From assembly GCA_963677755.1 (NCBI GenBank), contig OY782506.1, positions 186,001 to 250,000 of the forward strand: a DNA stretch of 64,000 nucleotides, given 5' to 3'. Origin of the DNA: JAIOSF01 sp963677755. GTDB lineage: Bacteria; Campylobacterota; Campylobacteria; Campylobacterales; Arcobacteraceae. A program made the translations under genes and the position numbers. The notes under the pieces are model-generated. The model was given only the letters and a program-made list of their open reading frames with translations. It was not told where the DNA came from and did no database searches. Below are positions 1-8,626 of the stretch, piece after piece. The first letter of the stretch is position 1. The number at the start of each line of letters is the position of its first letter.

Positions 1-789
1 GGCTATTTCTATAGTGATAATATCATTTGGTTTTAACTCATAAGTATCATGTCCGTCTACAATTGCTATTGCACTTTGGTTGTGTTTATTTTTAAATGAT
101 ATTTTAAAATCAGCAGGTAACACTAAAGGTCTTTGAGTTAAAGAGTGTGGGGAGATAGGTGTTACTATAAAAGCATCAGTTAAGGGGTAAAGAACAGGTC
201 CATTACAAGAAAGATTATAAGCAGTTGAGCCTGTAGGTGTTGATATAATAACCCCATCACCTGTGTATTTGTTAAATAATCTTTCATTTACAAATGATTC
301 AAGTGTTATCATCCCTGTAACAGTTTCTCTTGATATTACAACATCATTAAAAGCAACCACCTCTTCTCCGTTAATAGTCGCTTTTATCATCATACGGTGG
401 TCAATTCTATATTTGTTTTGTATAAATTTCTCTAAAAATAGTGCTATCTCATGTGGCATAATATCTGTAAGAAATCCTAATGTCCCAAGATTAATACCCA
501 TTACAGCCTTTTGATGATGAAAACCCCTTCTTGCAACGGAGATTAATGTACCATCTCCACCTAAAGTAACTAAAAAATCACTCTGTTTACATAATGAATT
601 AAATTCTATTCCATTATCTATATGTAACTCTCTTGCGCTGTTAATCTCAAGGAGAACTTTTATATTAAATTCTTCAAATATTTTTTTTATCTCTAAATAG
701 ATATCTTTTATATCTGAACAATGGGGTTTAAGTATAAATCCAGCAATAGATTTATTGTTTAAAAGTTTATTATTTCGTATTATATTCAT
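1..789 (-). CDS. nadK: NAD kinase (3' end beyond window)
   Basis: ATP-dependent phosphorylation of NAD to NADP in the cytoplasm. My translation of the minus strand from the ATG at 789 stays open to base 1, giving 263 visible residues against about 290 for the family, so only the C-terminal tail is missing. It contains the glycine-rich kinase motif LVTLGGDGTLI, then GINLGTLGFLTDI, and the NAD-binding stretch GDGVIISTPTGSTAYNLS. The start overlaps the rnhA stop in an ATGA junction, so the two are probably translationally coupled as the last genes of a long minus-strand operon. Identification is firm; the end lies outside the window. Confidence 0.93.
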   Translation of the reverse strand, partial: MNIIRNNKLLNNKSIAGFILKPHCSDIKDIYLEIKKIFEEFNIKVLLEINSARELHIDNGIEFNSLCKQSDFLVTLGGDGTLISVARRGFHHQKAVMGINLGTLGFLTDIMPHEIALFLEKFIQNKYRIDHRMMIKATINGEEVVAFNDVVISRETVTGMITLESFVNERLFNKYTGDGVIISTPTGSTAYNLSCNGPVLYPLTDAFIVTPISPHSLTQRPLVLPADFKISFKNKHNQSAIAIVDGHDTYELKPNDIITIEIA

Positions 790-1223
790 CGTAATTTCTC
801 TGCTTCATCTCTTGCTAGAACATCGCATCTTTCATTTTGTGGATGGCCTGCATGACCTTTGACCCAATTTGCATGTATAGTATGAACTTTTGATACTGCA
901 AGATATTCTTGCCAAAGCTCTTGATTTTTTACTGGTTTTTTCCCTGCTGTTTTCCAATTGTTTTTTATCCAGTTTCTCAGCCATTCATTTATAGCTTGTA
1001 CTACATATTTACTATCACTATATATCTGTACTTCACAAGGTTCTTTCAGTGCTTTTAAACCTTCAATAACCCCTTGAAGTTCCATTTGGTTGTTTGTTGT
1101 GTTTGGATTACCACCACTTAATTCTTTTTCATTGCCATTAAATTCTAAAATAGTTCCCCAACCACCAGGTCCTGGATTTCCTAAACTTGAGCCATCACTA
1201 TAAAGTGTAATTTTTTTTGCCAT
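786..1223 (-). CDS. rnhA: Ribonuclease HI
   Basis: Cleaves the RNA strand of RNA:DNA hybrids (R-loops, primers). At 145 aa it is a full-length type I enzyme. It starts with ITLYSDGSSLGNPGPGGWG, carrying the first catalytic Asp. The catalytic Glu is in NNQMELQGVIEGL, the second Asp in IYSDSKYV, and the last acidic residue near the C-terminus in NERCDVLARDEA. It sits between the TPR protein (7 bp gap) and nadK (4 bp overlap). Nothing in it looks damaged. Confidence 0.96.
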   Translation of the reverse strand: MAKKITLYSDGSSLGNPGPGGWGTILEFNGNEKELSGGNPNTTNNQMELQGVIEGLKALKEPCEVQIYSDSKYVVQAINEWLRNWIKNNWKTAGKKPVKNQELWQEYLAVSKVHTIHANWVKGHAGHPQNERCDVLARDEAEKLR

Positions 1224-1230
1224 AATTTTC

Positions 1231-2283
1231 CTAAACTAAACTAGCTAAGTTTATAGTTGGTTTTCCCAATTTTGGTTCAACAACAAATGAAAACAAATCA
1301 TTACAATGTGGACATCTTGCTTCATAAATAGGGTGAGTTTTTTTACATTTTTTACAAATAAATTCAAAATTTAAGTCAAGTTCTGATTTTACAGGAGAAT
1401 GTTTTATAGCTATGAGAGTATTGAGTTCAAAGTTTTTACTTTGTTTTGCTTCATCTAGTATAAAACCTTTTGCACTATAAATCTCTTTTAAAGTATCAGA
1501 AGAACTCACTTTTTCCCAATCAATATCTTCAAAATCTAGATACCACAAATAGTCGATTATTTTCATTGGGTTAAACTGTTCTATATTTTCCCAAAATAGT
1601 TCTTTGTTGAACTTAATAAGATAATTTGCAACAATTCTTTCAATATTTTTATTGATAAGAAAATTATTTAAAAGTTGTATTGATTTTTTTTCAAAACTTA
1701 ATATAGGATTATCTATAGTTGTGAGTATATTTAAATAAATTCTCTCTTTAATTGTATCTTCATCAAGTTCTTCAAGTGAATCTAATACTTCTGTTGCTCT
1801 ATTATATTCATTAAGATTTTGAAAAATCAACAACAAATGTTTTAATGCAACTTTGTTTCTTGGACGAAATTTTACTATTTGTAAATAGATCTCTTTACTT
1901 CTTTGTAATAAACCACTTTTAAAATAGGCATTTCCAAGAAGTTCTAGAAGTTCCTCTTTTTTTACAGGTTCTTTAACATGTTCTAACAAAGCTAAATATA
2001 CAGAGATAGCTTTGTTGTGTTTTCCTGCATAAATAAAAGAAGAAGCTAAGAGGATAATAGAATCAAAAGGGAGATTATATGTTGCATAAAGATGTGTGTA
2101 GTCTTCCTCTTTTAATGTTCCTAATTCAAATCTTTTTAAAAGTTTTCTATACTCTTGTCTTGATCGTTTCTCTTTGTAAATATTAAAAGAGTAGGTTAAA
2201 AAAGACGCTATAAATACTATACAAAATATAACAATAACACCAATTAAAGGATCTCTATAGTCTAATAATTCTAATTCAAACAT
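1231..2283 (-). CDS. Membrane-anchored TPR protein with C-terminal zinc ribbon (LapB-like layout)
   Basis: 350 aa. A single hydrophobic segment at about residues 13-33 is followed by a short basic stretch, then helical TPR-like repeats (for example ELLGNAYFKSGLLQRSKEIY and the unit after it) over roughly residues 60-180. Near the C-terminus a pair of CxxC motifs, CKKC and CPHC, separated by about 11 residues, looks like a rubredoxin/zinc-ribbon knuckle. This order (N-terminal anchor, TPRs, C-terminal Cys4) is that of LapB/YciM, which controls LpxC turnover in Enterobacteria. The sequence is otherwise divergent and I infer only similar architecture. The start overlaps the upstream stop by one base (TAATG). 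Confidence 0.72.
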   Translation of the reverse strand: MFELELLDYRDPLIGVIVIFCIVFIASFLTYSFNIYKEKRSRQEYRKLLKRFELGTLKEEDYTHLYATYNLPFDSIILLASSFIYAGKHNKAISVYLALLEHVKEPVKKEELLELLGNAYFKSGLLQRSKEIYLQIVKFRPRNKVALKHLLLIFQNLNEYNRATEVLDSLEELDEDTIKERIYLNILTTIDNPILSFEKKSIQLLNNFLINKNIERIVANYLIKFNKELFWENIEQFNPMKIIDYLWYLDFEDIDWEKVSSSDTLKEIYSAKGFILDEAKQSKNFELNTLIAIKHSPVKSELDLNFEFICKKCKKTHPIYEARCPHCNDLFSFVVEPKLGKPTINLASLV

Positions 2284-2795
2284 TATTTAAACCTATAACT
2301 ATGGAGTTTAAAAATAGTATCTTCAGCTATTTGCAACATTGAAATGTTAAGTTGTTTGTATTGAATGTCATCAATATTAAGTAATAATTTATCATACATT
2401 TCACTATATGGGTATAGACTAAAATATAAAAATTCTTTATCCTCTTCACTGATGCTTAACTCTGCAAACCAAGTAGAAAGTAGTGCAAAACATAGCATAG
2501 CTGGATTAAAAACATCTCCACTTGAAAGTTTTTTTGATATGTTTTTATTAATATATTCATAGGTTTTAATAATTATTGCAATTCTACTTACTCTCATGTT
2601 TCTTGTATAATAATCATTTGGTTGTACTGCTACATTGATAGCTTTATGCAGTTGTTTTGTTTGTTCATCTATAAAGTTTTTTATATCTTCAGATATATCA
2701 AATAAACTATCATTACTATTTTCATAAGAGATAATTAACTCTCTACAAAATAGTAATAATGCTTCTGATTTAACTTTTGATGAATTGATAATCAT
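2283..2795 (-). CDS. Conserved hypothetical protein, helical
   Basis: 170 aa, not recognised. No signal peptide or membrane segment stands out. It looks mostly alpha-helical and acidic, with a motif-like core around GDVFNPAMLCFALLSTWFAE. It lies in a tight gene string: 4 bp after the 105-aa gene and overlapping the TPR gene by one base. It is therefore co-transcribed and probably co-translated with them. Coding potential rests on the operon position and on the long open frame where the antisense frame is short. Confidence 0.65.
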   Translation of the reverse strand: MIINSSKVKSEALLLFCRELIISYENSNDSLFDISEDIKNFIDEQTKQLHKAINVAVQPNDYYTRNMRVSRIAIIIKTYEYINKNISKKLSSGDVFNPAMLCFALLSTWFAELSISEEDKEFLYFSLYPYSEMYDKLLLNIDDIQYKQLNISMLQIAEDTIFKLHSYRFK

Positions 2796-2799
2796 GATA

Positions 2800-3117
2800 T
2801 TAGTAAAACAACCTAATCAAAAAACTAACAAAATCTTTTTCAACATTTTTGTCACTTATTATTTCATTGTCTTGTGCTGATTTTTCAATTAACATTGCCA
2901 TTTGGTCTATTAAATATTTCAGGTCAGCTGCCGTTAATCCATTTATATTTGTTACAAGTTTTTGTTTCACATCAAAAGAGTCTAATTCCTCTTTTTGTGC
3001 TATTCCAAATGCCATATTATCTAGTGTTGTCATAATATGTGAAGGTAATGTATTGAAATTTGGTTCACTATTTTGAGATGCTGCTAATTGTTGCTGTAAA
3101 AGTTGTTCATGTAACAT
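2800..3117 (-). CDS. Small hypothetical protein
   Basis: 105 aa, not recognised. It begins with a glutamine-rich helix (residues about 4-12) and has a helical body with FDVKQKLVTNINGLTAADLK. It is preceded by a strong AAGGAGA ribosome-binding site 7 bases before the ATG, one of the best in this operon. It lies between the exchanger gene (21 bp upstream) and the 170-aa gene (4 bp downstream). Soluble, with no cysteines or metal motif. Function unknown. Confidence 0.68.
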   Translation of the reverse strand: MLHEQLLQQQLAASQNSEPNFNTLPSHIMTTLDNMAFGIAQKEELDSFDVKQKLVTNINGLTAADLKYLIDQMAMLIEKSAQDNEIISDKNVEKDFVSFLIRLFY

Positions 3118-3138
3118 AATAAATTCTCCTTAAATTGT

Positions 3139-4056
3139 TTAAAAACTATTTGATATAACAAGTATTAATACTGTCATCATAACAATACCAGCACTTTTAT
3201 TATACAATTTGTTTGCTGTAATAAATACTAACATTACAGATACTATTAATGCAGCCATTACATCAAAAAAGTTTGCAGATAAATCTACATTTAATGGATT
3301 TAATATTGAACTTAAACCCAATACCATTGTAAAGTTTGCTACATTACTTCCTATTATTGCACCGATTGCCATATCAGCATTATTATTTCTTGCTGCTTTA
3401 ATACTAACAGCTAGTTCTGGTAAGCTTGTACCAAAAGCAACTAAAAATAATCCAATAATCCACTCACTTATACCAAATTCTCTTGCGATATTAGAGGCAC
3501 TATCTATTGCAAAATCAGCACCTCCAACTACAAAAATAAATCCAACTACTAAAAGTCCAAGTGTTTTGCCCCAAGCAAATTTCTCTTTTATTAAATCCTC
3601 ATCAATCTCTTCCATTTGATTACTTTGAATAAGAAATAATAAATAAGCACCCATAAGCATTACAAATAAAAACCCATCAAGTTGACTTAGTTTTCCATCA
3701 ATACTCATTAGAATAAAAATAAGTATAGGGAAAAGTGACCAAGATGAATCTTTTGCAAAAAGATCTCTTTTGGGTACTATCTTTTTAGCGATTAAAAATA
3801 CTGCACCCAAAACGAGAGAGATATTAAAAATAGTACTTCCTATAACATTTGCAACTGCTATATCACCACTACCTTTAAGAGAAGCACTCATACTAACAGC
3901 CATCTCTGGTAAACTAGTCCCAAGAGCTATTAAAGTAGCCCCAATTACAAATGGAGATATATTAAAGTGTAATGCTATTTTTTCACTTTGTTCTATAATA
4001 AAATCTGCACCATAAATTAATGCACCCATTGCGACTATAAATATTATTATATCCAC
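3139..4056 (-). CDS. CaCA-family Na+/Ca2+ (cation) exchanger
   Basis: 305-aa inner-membrane protein, the size of the bacterial YrbG group. It has two inverted alpha repeats. The first carries GATLIALGTSLPEMAVS and then IGSTIFNISLVLG. The second carries GLFLVAFGTSLPELAVS and then IGSNVANFTMVLG. The acidic residue within each GTSLPE motif is the family's ion-coordinating Glu. About ten membrane segments with a charged loop (EEIDEDLIKEK) in the middle. It starts immediately next to the ybeY stop. Probably exports Ca2+ or another cation in exchange for Na+; the ion cannot be told from sequence. Confidence 0.9.
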   Translation of the reverse strand: MDIIIFIVAMGALIYGADFIIEQSEKIALHFNISPFVIGATLIALGTSLPEMAVSMSASLKGSGDIAVANVIGSTIFNISLVLGAVFLIAKKIVPKRDLFAKDSSWSLFPILIFILMSIDGKLSQLDGFLFVMLMGAYLLFLIQSNQMEEIDEDLIKEKFAWGKTLGLLVVGFIFVVGGADFAIDSASNIAREFGISEWIIGLFLVAFGTSLPELAVSIKAARNNNADMAIGAIIGSNVANFTMVLGLSSILNPLNVDLSANFFDVMAALIVSVMLVFITANKLYNKSAGIVMMTVLILVISNSF

Positions 4057-4479
4057 TTAACTATTCCTTACTATTAAACTATTTGGAAGATTGAATTGTT
4101 TGATTAACTCTTCCTCTTTTTTTCTATGTTCCCCATTGTCAACTTCGTGGTCATATCCAACTAAATGTAATAATCCATGTATAAATAGTAAAGATAACTC
4201 ATCTTCAAAACTATGGTTATATTCTTTTGCTTTTTTTTCTACAAAGTCTATTGATATTACAATTGAACCTAATGGAGTATTGGGCATCTGCTCATAAGGA
4301 AAGCTTAATACATCAGTAGGTTTATCTATCCCTCTTGTTGTAAGGTTTATTTCATGAATCTCTTGATTATTTGTAAGAATAAATTCTATCTCTTCTTCTG
4401 ATAAAGTTTTTGCAATAGAATTTAAAAATTCAATATCAATCTCTAAGTCTGTATTATTTTCAAATATTATATTGAACAC
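4057..4479 (-). CDS. ybeY: Endoribonuclease YbeY (rRNA maturation)
   Basis: 140-aa metalloprotein involved in 16S rRNA 3'-end maturation and ribosome quality control. The zinc site is visible as HGLLHLVGYDHE (H-x3-H-x5-H). The upstream motif TDVLSFPYE is also typical. The chosen start is a GTG at 4477-4479, which overlaps the preceding 91-aa gene by 13 bp. No ATG is available at the conserved N-terminus. It abuts the cation exchanger gene. Confidence 0.95.
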   Translation of the reverse strand: MFNIIFENNTDLEIDIEFLNSIAKTLSEEEIEFILTNNQEIHEINLTTRGIDKPTDVLSFPYEQMPNTPLGSIVISIDFVEKKAKEYNHSFEDELSLLFIHGLLHLVGYDHEVDNGEHRKKEEELIKQFNLPNSLIVRNS

Positions 4480-4742
4480 TTACTAATGCCTAATTCATGC
4501 ATCAAAGCTTCACAAAACTCACCAGCTTCTCTACCCATACCTTCACATTCAAATTCTATAGAAAAATTACCTGCAGTGTCATTGATTGCTCGTCTAATAA
4601 CACTAGGAAAAACTTGTAATTTTTTCTCTATAGTACCAATGGCCGCTTGGATTTTCTTTTTACTTTCATCATTGTTGTATTCAACACTCATTCTCATGTA
4701 GCCTTCTTCCATTTTCACATCTGCACACATATCTCTAGACAT
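4467..4742 (-). CDS. Small conserved hypothetical protein
   Basis: 91 aa, not recognised. It has cysteines at both ends (DMCADVK near the N-terminus; FECEGMG, EFCEAL and SKCSI later), an internal helix with KKKIQAAIGTIEKKL, and RRAINDTAGNFSIEFECEG. Soluble. Its 3' end overlaps ybeY by 13 bp and it follows the globin gene by 15 bp, so it belongs to the same operon. The spaced cysteines could bind a metal or be redox active, but no known motif fits. Confidence 0.65.
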   Translation of the reverse strand: MSRDMCADVKMEEGYMRMSVEYNNDESKKKIQAAIGTIEKKLQVFPSVIRRAINDTAGNFSIEFECEGMGREAGEFCEALMHELGISKCSI

Positions 4743-4757
4743 TTTTTACCTTTTTAC

Positions 4758-5267
4758 TTATTTTTTATCATGACCAAATGGACAACCCATTTTTGTATTT
4801 ACTTTATCTTCTAATGTTTCTCTATCATTTTCATAATTTACAATGTGTTTAGAAAAAGTTTCTAACCAATTCCAATATGACTGAATATGTTGATGTTCAA
4901 CTTTATTTTCTATTGGTCGTAAAACATCTTCCCAACATCCAAGCCATTCTATTCTTGCCTTATTTGGTATAGAAAACATTTCGTGAGTTTTAATTTGATC
5001 AAAATCTCCACCATATTTAGAAATATATCTCTCATCTCCTCCACACATCATAATAAAGTAAGATGCATTTCTTTTTTTAATAAGAGCTAATTCATCTTTA
5101 TCATCAGGAAAATAGTGTGCTATATCACTCTCTATTACAATTTCATAAAAATCATCTACCATTTTTTGAAAGCCAGCAGGAGTTAGTTGCTCTAAAAATT
5201 CTTTGTTAGGATTTGTAACTTTTGGTCTTTCGCCCATCACTGCATTTGTATAATTATAATCTACCAT
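4758..5267 (-). CDS. Truncated hemoglobin, group II-like
   Basis: 169-aa globin-fold haem protein, probably for O2/NO or peroxide chemistry in the cytoplasm. Features of group II truncated globins are visible: FYEIVIESDIAHYFP (helices A-C), the stretch MMCGGDERYISKYG, then THEMFSIPNKARIEWLGCW. In this last stretch the His of the F-helix region and the conserved Trp of helix G can be placed. It extends about 35 residues beyond the minimal fold, with MGCPFGHDKK at the C-terminus. First gene of the long minus-strand operon, with a GAGGAA ribosome-binding site. The subgroup is an inference by eye. Confidence 0.8.
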   Translation of the reverse strand: MVDYNYTNAVMGERPKVTNPNKEFLEQLTPAGFQKMVDDFYEIVIESDIAHYFPDDKDELALIKKRNASYFIMMCGGDERYISKYGGDFDQIKTHEMFSIPNKARIEWLGCWEDVLRPIENKVEHQHIQSYWNWLETFSKHIVNYENDRETLEDKVNTKMGCPFGHDKK

Positions 5268-5320
5268 TTTTTCCTCTATATTGTTTTGTTCAAATAAAGA
5301 ATATTTTATCTAAAGTGTAC

Positions 5321-5340
5321 TAAAAAAGTTCTAACATCTT
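5321..5340. repeat. Short direct repeat, copy 1 (flanks the ompA-like gene)
   Basis: This 20-base sequence recurs at 6169-6188 with one mismatch (19 of 20 identical, same orientation). Copy 1 is non-coding, upstream of the OmpA-like gene. Copy 2 is the last six codons and stop of radA. Copy 1 may be a relic of a radA 3' end. See the separate finding. Confidence 0.6.
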
Positions 5341-5366
5341 TGATAATATTTATCTTTTCTATATTA

Positions 5367-5375
5367 TGTTATAAT
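5367..5375 (+). promoter_or_regulatory. Extended -10 promoter for the OmpA-like gene
   Basis: TGTTATAAT at 5367-5375 is a perfect extended -10 element, about 47 bases before the ATG. AT-rich upstream DNA stands in for a -35 box, as is usual for Campylobacterota sigma-70 promoters. A purine-rich AAAGGAAAAG ribosome-binding site follows. Confidence 0.7.
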
Positions 5376-5421
5376 AGTAGCATGTTTCGTAATACGATAA
5401 AATTTAAATAAAGGAAAAGAA

Positions 5422-6132
5422 ATGAAAAAAATAATATTAAGTTTGAGTGTCGCAACACTTCTATTCACAACAAACCTGCAAGCAAAAGAGTGTCCAACTA
5501 CTTGTGAAAGAATTGCATTTGGTACTATGGGGGTACTGCAAGGTATCTTTATAGGTGGTCCAGTAGGAGCATTTTGGGGATTAGGTGTAGCTATTTATGC
5601 TGATAATTATGAAGATAATAATTGTGATGAAAAAACTATAGAAAAAGAGAAAGTAACCGCAAAAGAGGATAACACAAAAGATGAACAAAAAAGTTCAGAA
5701 ATGGTAGGAGCAGTTCAGGTACAAGAAAAAGTAGAAACACAATCAGTAAATGTAGATGGTACATTAGATGATATTTCACAAAATACTACTTCAGAAATTA
5801 TGAATAAAGGTTTTGTAGTTATCCCAAGTATTGTTCAATTTGCATATGACTCATACAAAGTAGAAAATATTCCTCAAAAGTTATCATCAATAAAAAATAG
5901 TGATATAAAATCTATTAAAATTGATGGTCATACAGATTCTGTAGGGAGTGATGAGTATAACTTTGCATTAGGTCTAAAAAGAGCAAAAGCAGTTAAAAGT
6001 ATTTTGGTTTCACTAGGTATTGAAAGTGAAAAACTATCAATAGTTTCATATGGTGAATCAAGTCCAATTTCAAATAATGATGCAGAAAATAGAAGGGTAG
6101 ATTTAAATATAAAATATACTGATTCAAAATAA
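5422..6132 (+). CDS. OmpA-family outer-membrane protein
   Basis: 236 aa. A cleavable signal peptide (about residues 1-21, ending near LQAKE) is followed by two cysteines (CPTTC) and a glycine-zipper-like hydrophobic segment, GGPVGAFWGLGVAIYA. Then comes a charged, low-complexity linker (about residues 65-120). The C-terminal OmpA/MotB peptidoglycan-binding domain has IKIDGHTDSVGSDEYNFAL and a following RAKAVKSIL helix, containing the Asp and Arg expected to bind diaminopimelate. Likely anchors the outer membrane to the cell wall. Single-gene unit with its own promoter and a hairpin terminator just downstream. Confidence 0.88.
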   Translation: MKKIILSLSVATLLFTTNLQAKECPTTCERIAFGTMGVLQGIFIGGPVGAFWGLGVAIYADNYEDNNCDEKTIEKEKVTAKEDNTKDEQKSSEMVGAVQVQEKVETQSVNVDGTLDDISQNTTSEIMNKGFVVIPSIVQFAYDSYKVENIPQKLSSIKNSDIKSIKIDGHTDSVGSDEYNFALGLKRAKAVKSILVSLGIESEKLSIVSYGESSPISNNDAENRRVDLNIKYTDSK

Positions 6133-6140
6133 AAATAGTA

Positions 6141-6156
6141 GAGGGGTTGTCCCCTC
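6141..6156. terminator. Intrinsic terminator between the OmpA-like gene and radA
   Basis: Perfect 6-bp G/C stem GAGGGG/CCCCTC with a TTGT loop, followed on the plus strand by TTGTATTT. On the minus strand it is followed by CTACTATTTTTATTTTG, so it could end both convergent transcripts (the OmpA-like gene and radA). Confidence 0.75.
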
Positions 6157-6167
6157 TTGTATTTGCA

Positions 6168-7517
6168 TTAAAAAAGCTCTAACATCTTGACAACTTCAAC
6201 TACAACAAAACATTTTAAATCTGTTTTTGTGGTTGGTTTTTCTGCAATTATTGCTTTGTTTATACCTTGTGAACTAGCCTCCTTGAGTCGTGTTTCCATA
6301 CTATATACATCTTTTATCTCACCTGTTAAACTAACCTCTCCTATAAAAACTGATTCTTTAGAGATAGGGCGATTTCTAAAGCTACTTATAATAGCAGCAA
6401 TCACAGCCAAATCACAGGAACTCTCTTTTACTTTAATGCCACCACTAATATTGATAAAAACATCATAAGAGTTTAATGGCAAATCAAGTTTTTTTTCTAA
6501 AAGAGCTAAGAGCATATTAAGCCGATTTGTATCAAATCCAGTAGCACTTCTTTTTGGATTTGGATAGGTTGATTCTGTCACAAGTGCTTGAACCTCTAGT
6601 ATTAAAGCACGACTTCCCTCCACAGCAACTGTAAGACAGCTTCCACTTTGATTTTTTCTTGAATCAAAAAATCTTCTATTGATATCTTTTGCACTCTCTA
6701 AACCATTTTGTGTCATTTCAAAAATACCTATTTCACTAGTACTCCCAAAACGGTTTTTAAATCCACGAAGCATCCGTATCTCTTTGCTACTTTCACCCTC
6801 AAAGTATAAAACCGTATCAACCATATGTTCTAGTACTCTAGGACCTGCAATACTCCCATCTTTTGTAATATGACCAATAATAAACATAGCAATACTAGCA
6901 TCTTTGGCTTTTCTCATAAGTTCAAATGTGATTTCTCGTACCTGAGATACACTCCCTGGGGCTGAAGTTAGTTTATCACTATAGATTGTTTGGATAGAAT
7001 CAATAATTGCTATTTCGTAATCTTGTCGTACAAGTTCATCTTGTATAGCTTCTAAAGAGATTTCCGAAAGTAAAAAGAGATTCTCTTCATTTGCATTAAG
7101 TCTTGTAGCACGCATTTTAATCTGTCCACCAGATTCCTCACCACTAACATATAAAACTTTTTTTCCTGTTTTTGCTAAATTTCCTGCTATTTTTAAGAGT
7201 AGTGTAGATTTCCCAACCCCTGGACTTCCACCAATTAAAGTAAGACTTCCAGGAACTATACCACCTCCTAAAACTAAATCAAACTCTTCATTATGTGTTG
7301 AAAATCTTGTAACATTATCTTCTTGAATTTGTGTGATTGGTGTAGCTTTTGATGGTTCATTTGAGAGTTTTGATATCTGTTTTACCACTTCTATTTGTGA
7401 AGCACTTAGTTCTATAAAACTGTCCCAACCTCCACAAGATGGGCATTTTCCTAGCCATTTTGCACTTTGTTCTCCACAGTGTTGACACTCAAAAGTAGAT
7501 GATTTCTTTTTTGCCAT
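6168..7517 (-). CDS. radA: DNA repair protein RadA
   Basis: 449 aa, full length. An ATP-dependent branch-migration helicase in recombinational repair. The N-terminal zinc finger is CQHC...CPSC (residues about 10-30). Walker A is GGSPGVGKSTLL (about residue 92 onward). The RadA-specific KNRFGST motif precedes EIGIFEM. The C-terminal Lon-like domain includes NISGGIKVKESSCDLAV and IGEVSLTGEI. Convergent with the OmpA-like gene. The last codons overlap the second copy of a 20-base direct repeat. Confidence 0.97.
   Translation of the reverse strand: MAKKKSSTFECQHCGEQSAKWLGKCPSCGGWDSFIELSASQIEVVKQISKLSNEPSKATPITQIQEDNVTRFSTHNEEFDLVLGGGIVPGSLTLIGGSPGVGKSTLLLKIAGNLAKTGKKVLYVSGEESGGQIKMRATRLNANEENLFLLSEISLEAIQDELVRQDYEIAIIDSIQTIYSDKLTSAPGSVSQVREITFELMRKAKDASIAMFIIGHITKDGSIAGPRVLEHMVDTVLYFEGESSKEIRMLRGFKNRFGSTSEIGIFEMTQNGLESAKDINRRFFDSRKNQSGSCLTVAVEGSRALILEVQALVTESTYPNPKRSATGFDTNRLNMLLALLEKKLDLPLNSYDVFINISGGIKVKESSCDLAVIAAIISSFRNRPISKESVFIGEVSLTGEIKDVYSMETRLKEASSQGINKAIIAEKPTTKTDLKCFVVVEVVKMLELF
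6169..6188. repeat. Short direct repeat, copy 2 (radA 3' end)
   Basis: Matches 5321-5340 at 19 of 20 bases in the same orientation. Here the repeat codes for the last residues of RadA plus its stop. Confidence 0.6.
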
Positions 7518-7592
7518 ATTTTGTAATCCTTGTGATGTTATAAAGCAATTATAGTTAAAAGATATTAAGAATTAAAAAAAGATGGCATTTTG

Positions 7593-8621
7593 TTAAGTTG
7601 TTTTTGTATCAGATGGAATATTTTTAACTTTTGCCCATTTATATTCTAAATAAGGAGTAATAATATTATGGGGTTTTTTAAAACTTGAAAAATCTTCTTT
7701 TTTAGTTACTTCTAAGATAATATTTTCCATATTTTTAATATTCTCTAGTTCAAGTTCTTCTTGAAATACTGTATGATATTTTAAGAGAGTATCAAAAGCA
7801 AAATTGTATTCAAATCCTAATGTCCCTTTTTTATTTAAAACTTTTTTTATAAAAATCCAGTTAGAAAAAATTGTTTCCCAAGCTCTTTTTTGTTCATTTG
7901 TTATACATAATGATAAGATAACATTTTTCCATTTGTAAAGGGCGAAATAGGCTTGATGATTTTTCCAGAGCTCCTCTATCCACCAGTCATTAAATTTTGG
8001 TAATCCTTTAAATGGGGGTAAGTGTTCCTCTTCAATGTTTTCTTTAATATTTGAGATTAAAACAGATAAATGCAATACTAAGACAGGAATATGTGTATTT
8101 AATACCCCTAATTTATTAATGTCTTGTTTTGAAATATTTTTTAAAAGTTTCTCGAAATCTGATTTTATATCTTCAAGTTCATCATCAAGTTCGTCAAGTA
8201 CTCGTAAATCTAGTTTTATTGTAGTTTCTGCTATAGCAAAGAGATCATCATCTTCAAGATTAATATCAGTAGGTAACTCATCAACAATCATCATCGCCTC
8301 AAGTTTTTGGTCATTGTCTCTTGAAATATCCCGTTTTAATCTTATTTTTTGATATTTGTAATAATTTTTTCTTTTGATAGCTTCTTTAAGTCTTTCCTCT
8401 TTTTCTAACTCTAATAAATCCTTTTTTTGAAGTTCTTTCAAAATTATTTGATTTTTTTCCAAAACCTCTTGTGATTTTTCGAGAGCATTTTCAGTAGAAG
8501 CTACAGCCATAATAGACATTTTTGTTTTCCCAGATTTATGGTCAGCAAGTTGCTGTTGAAGAATATTAATTCTTTTTTGATTTTGTTTTATTAAATCTTG
8601 TACAGCTATAATTGCCTTCAT
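7593..8621 (-). CDS. Unrecognised coiled-coil/Trp-rich protein, paralogue B
   Basis: 342 aa. I do not recognise it. The N-terminal half (about residues 1-105) is highly charged and looks coiled-coil (KSQEVLEKNQIILKELQKK). The middle has an acidic segment, DELDDELEDIKSDFEKLLK. The C-terminal half contains an aromatic motif, FNDWWIEELWKNHQAYFAL, and then RAWETIFSNWIFIKK. No signal peptide or membrane segment. Clear paralogue of the next upstream gene (8627-9703), from which it is separated by only 5 bp, so the two are probably co-transcribed. The shared anchors MKAIIA, YQKIRLKRD and DELPTD show tandem duplication. Confidence 0.75.
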   Translation of the reverse strand: MKAIIAVQDLIKQNQKRINILQQQLADHKSGKTKMSIMAVASTENALEKSQEVLEKNQIILKELQKKDLLELEKEERLKEAIKRKNYYKYQKIRLKRDISRDNDQKLEAMMIVDELPTDINLEDDDLFAIAETTIKLDLRVLDELDDELEDIKSDFEKLLKNISKQDINKLGVLNTHIPVLVLHLSVLISNIKENIEEEHLPPFKGLPKFNDWWIEELWKNHQAYFALYKWKNVILSLCITNEQKRAWETIFSNWIFIKKVLNKKGTLGFEYNFAFDTLLKYHTVFQEELELENIKNMENIILEVTKKEDFSSFKKPHNIITPYLEYKWAKVKNIPSDTKTT

Positions 8622-8626
8622 ATGGG

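Noticed and set aside
3209..3619. 136-codon plus-strand open frame opposite the cation exchanger
   Set aside because: Antisense to a well-supported CaCA protein; its composition is a mirror of hydrophobic codons and it has no ribosome-binding site.
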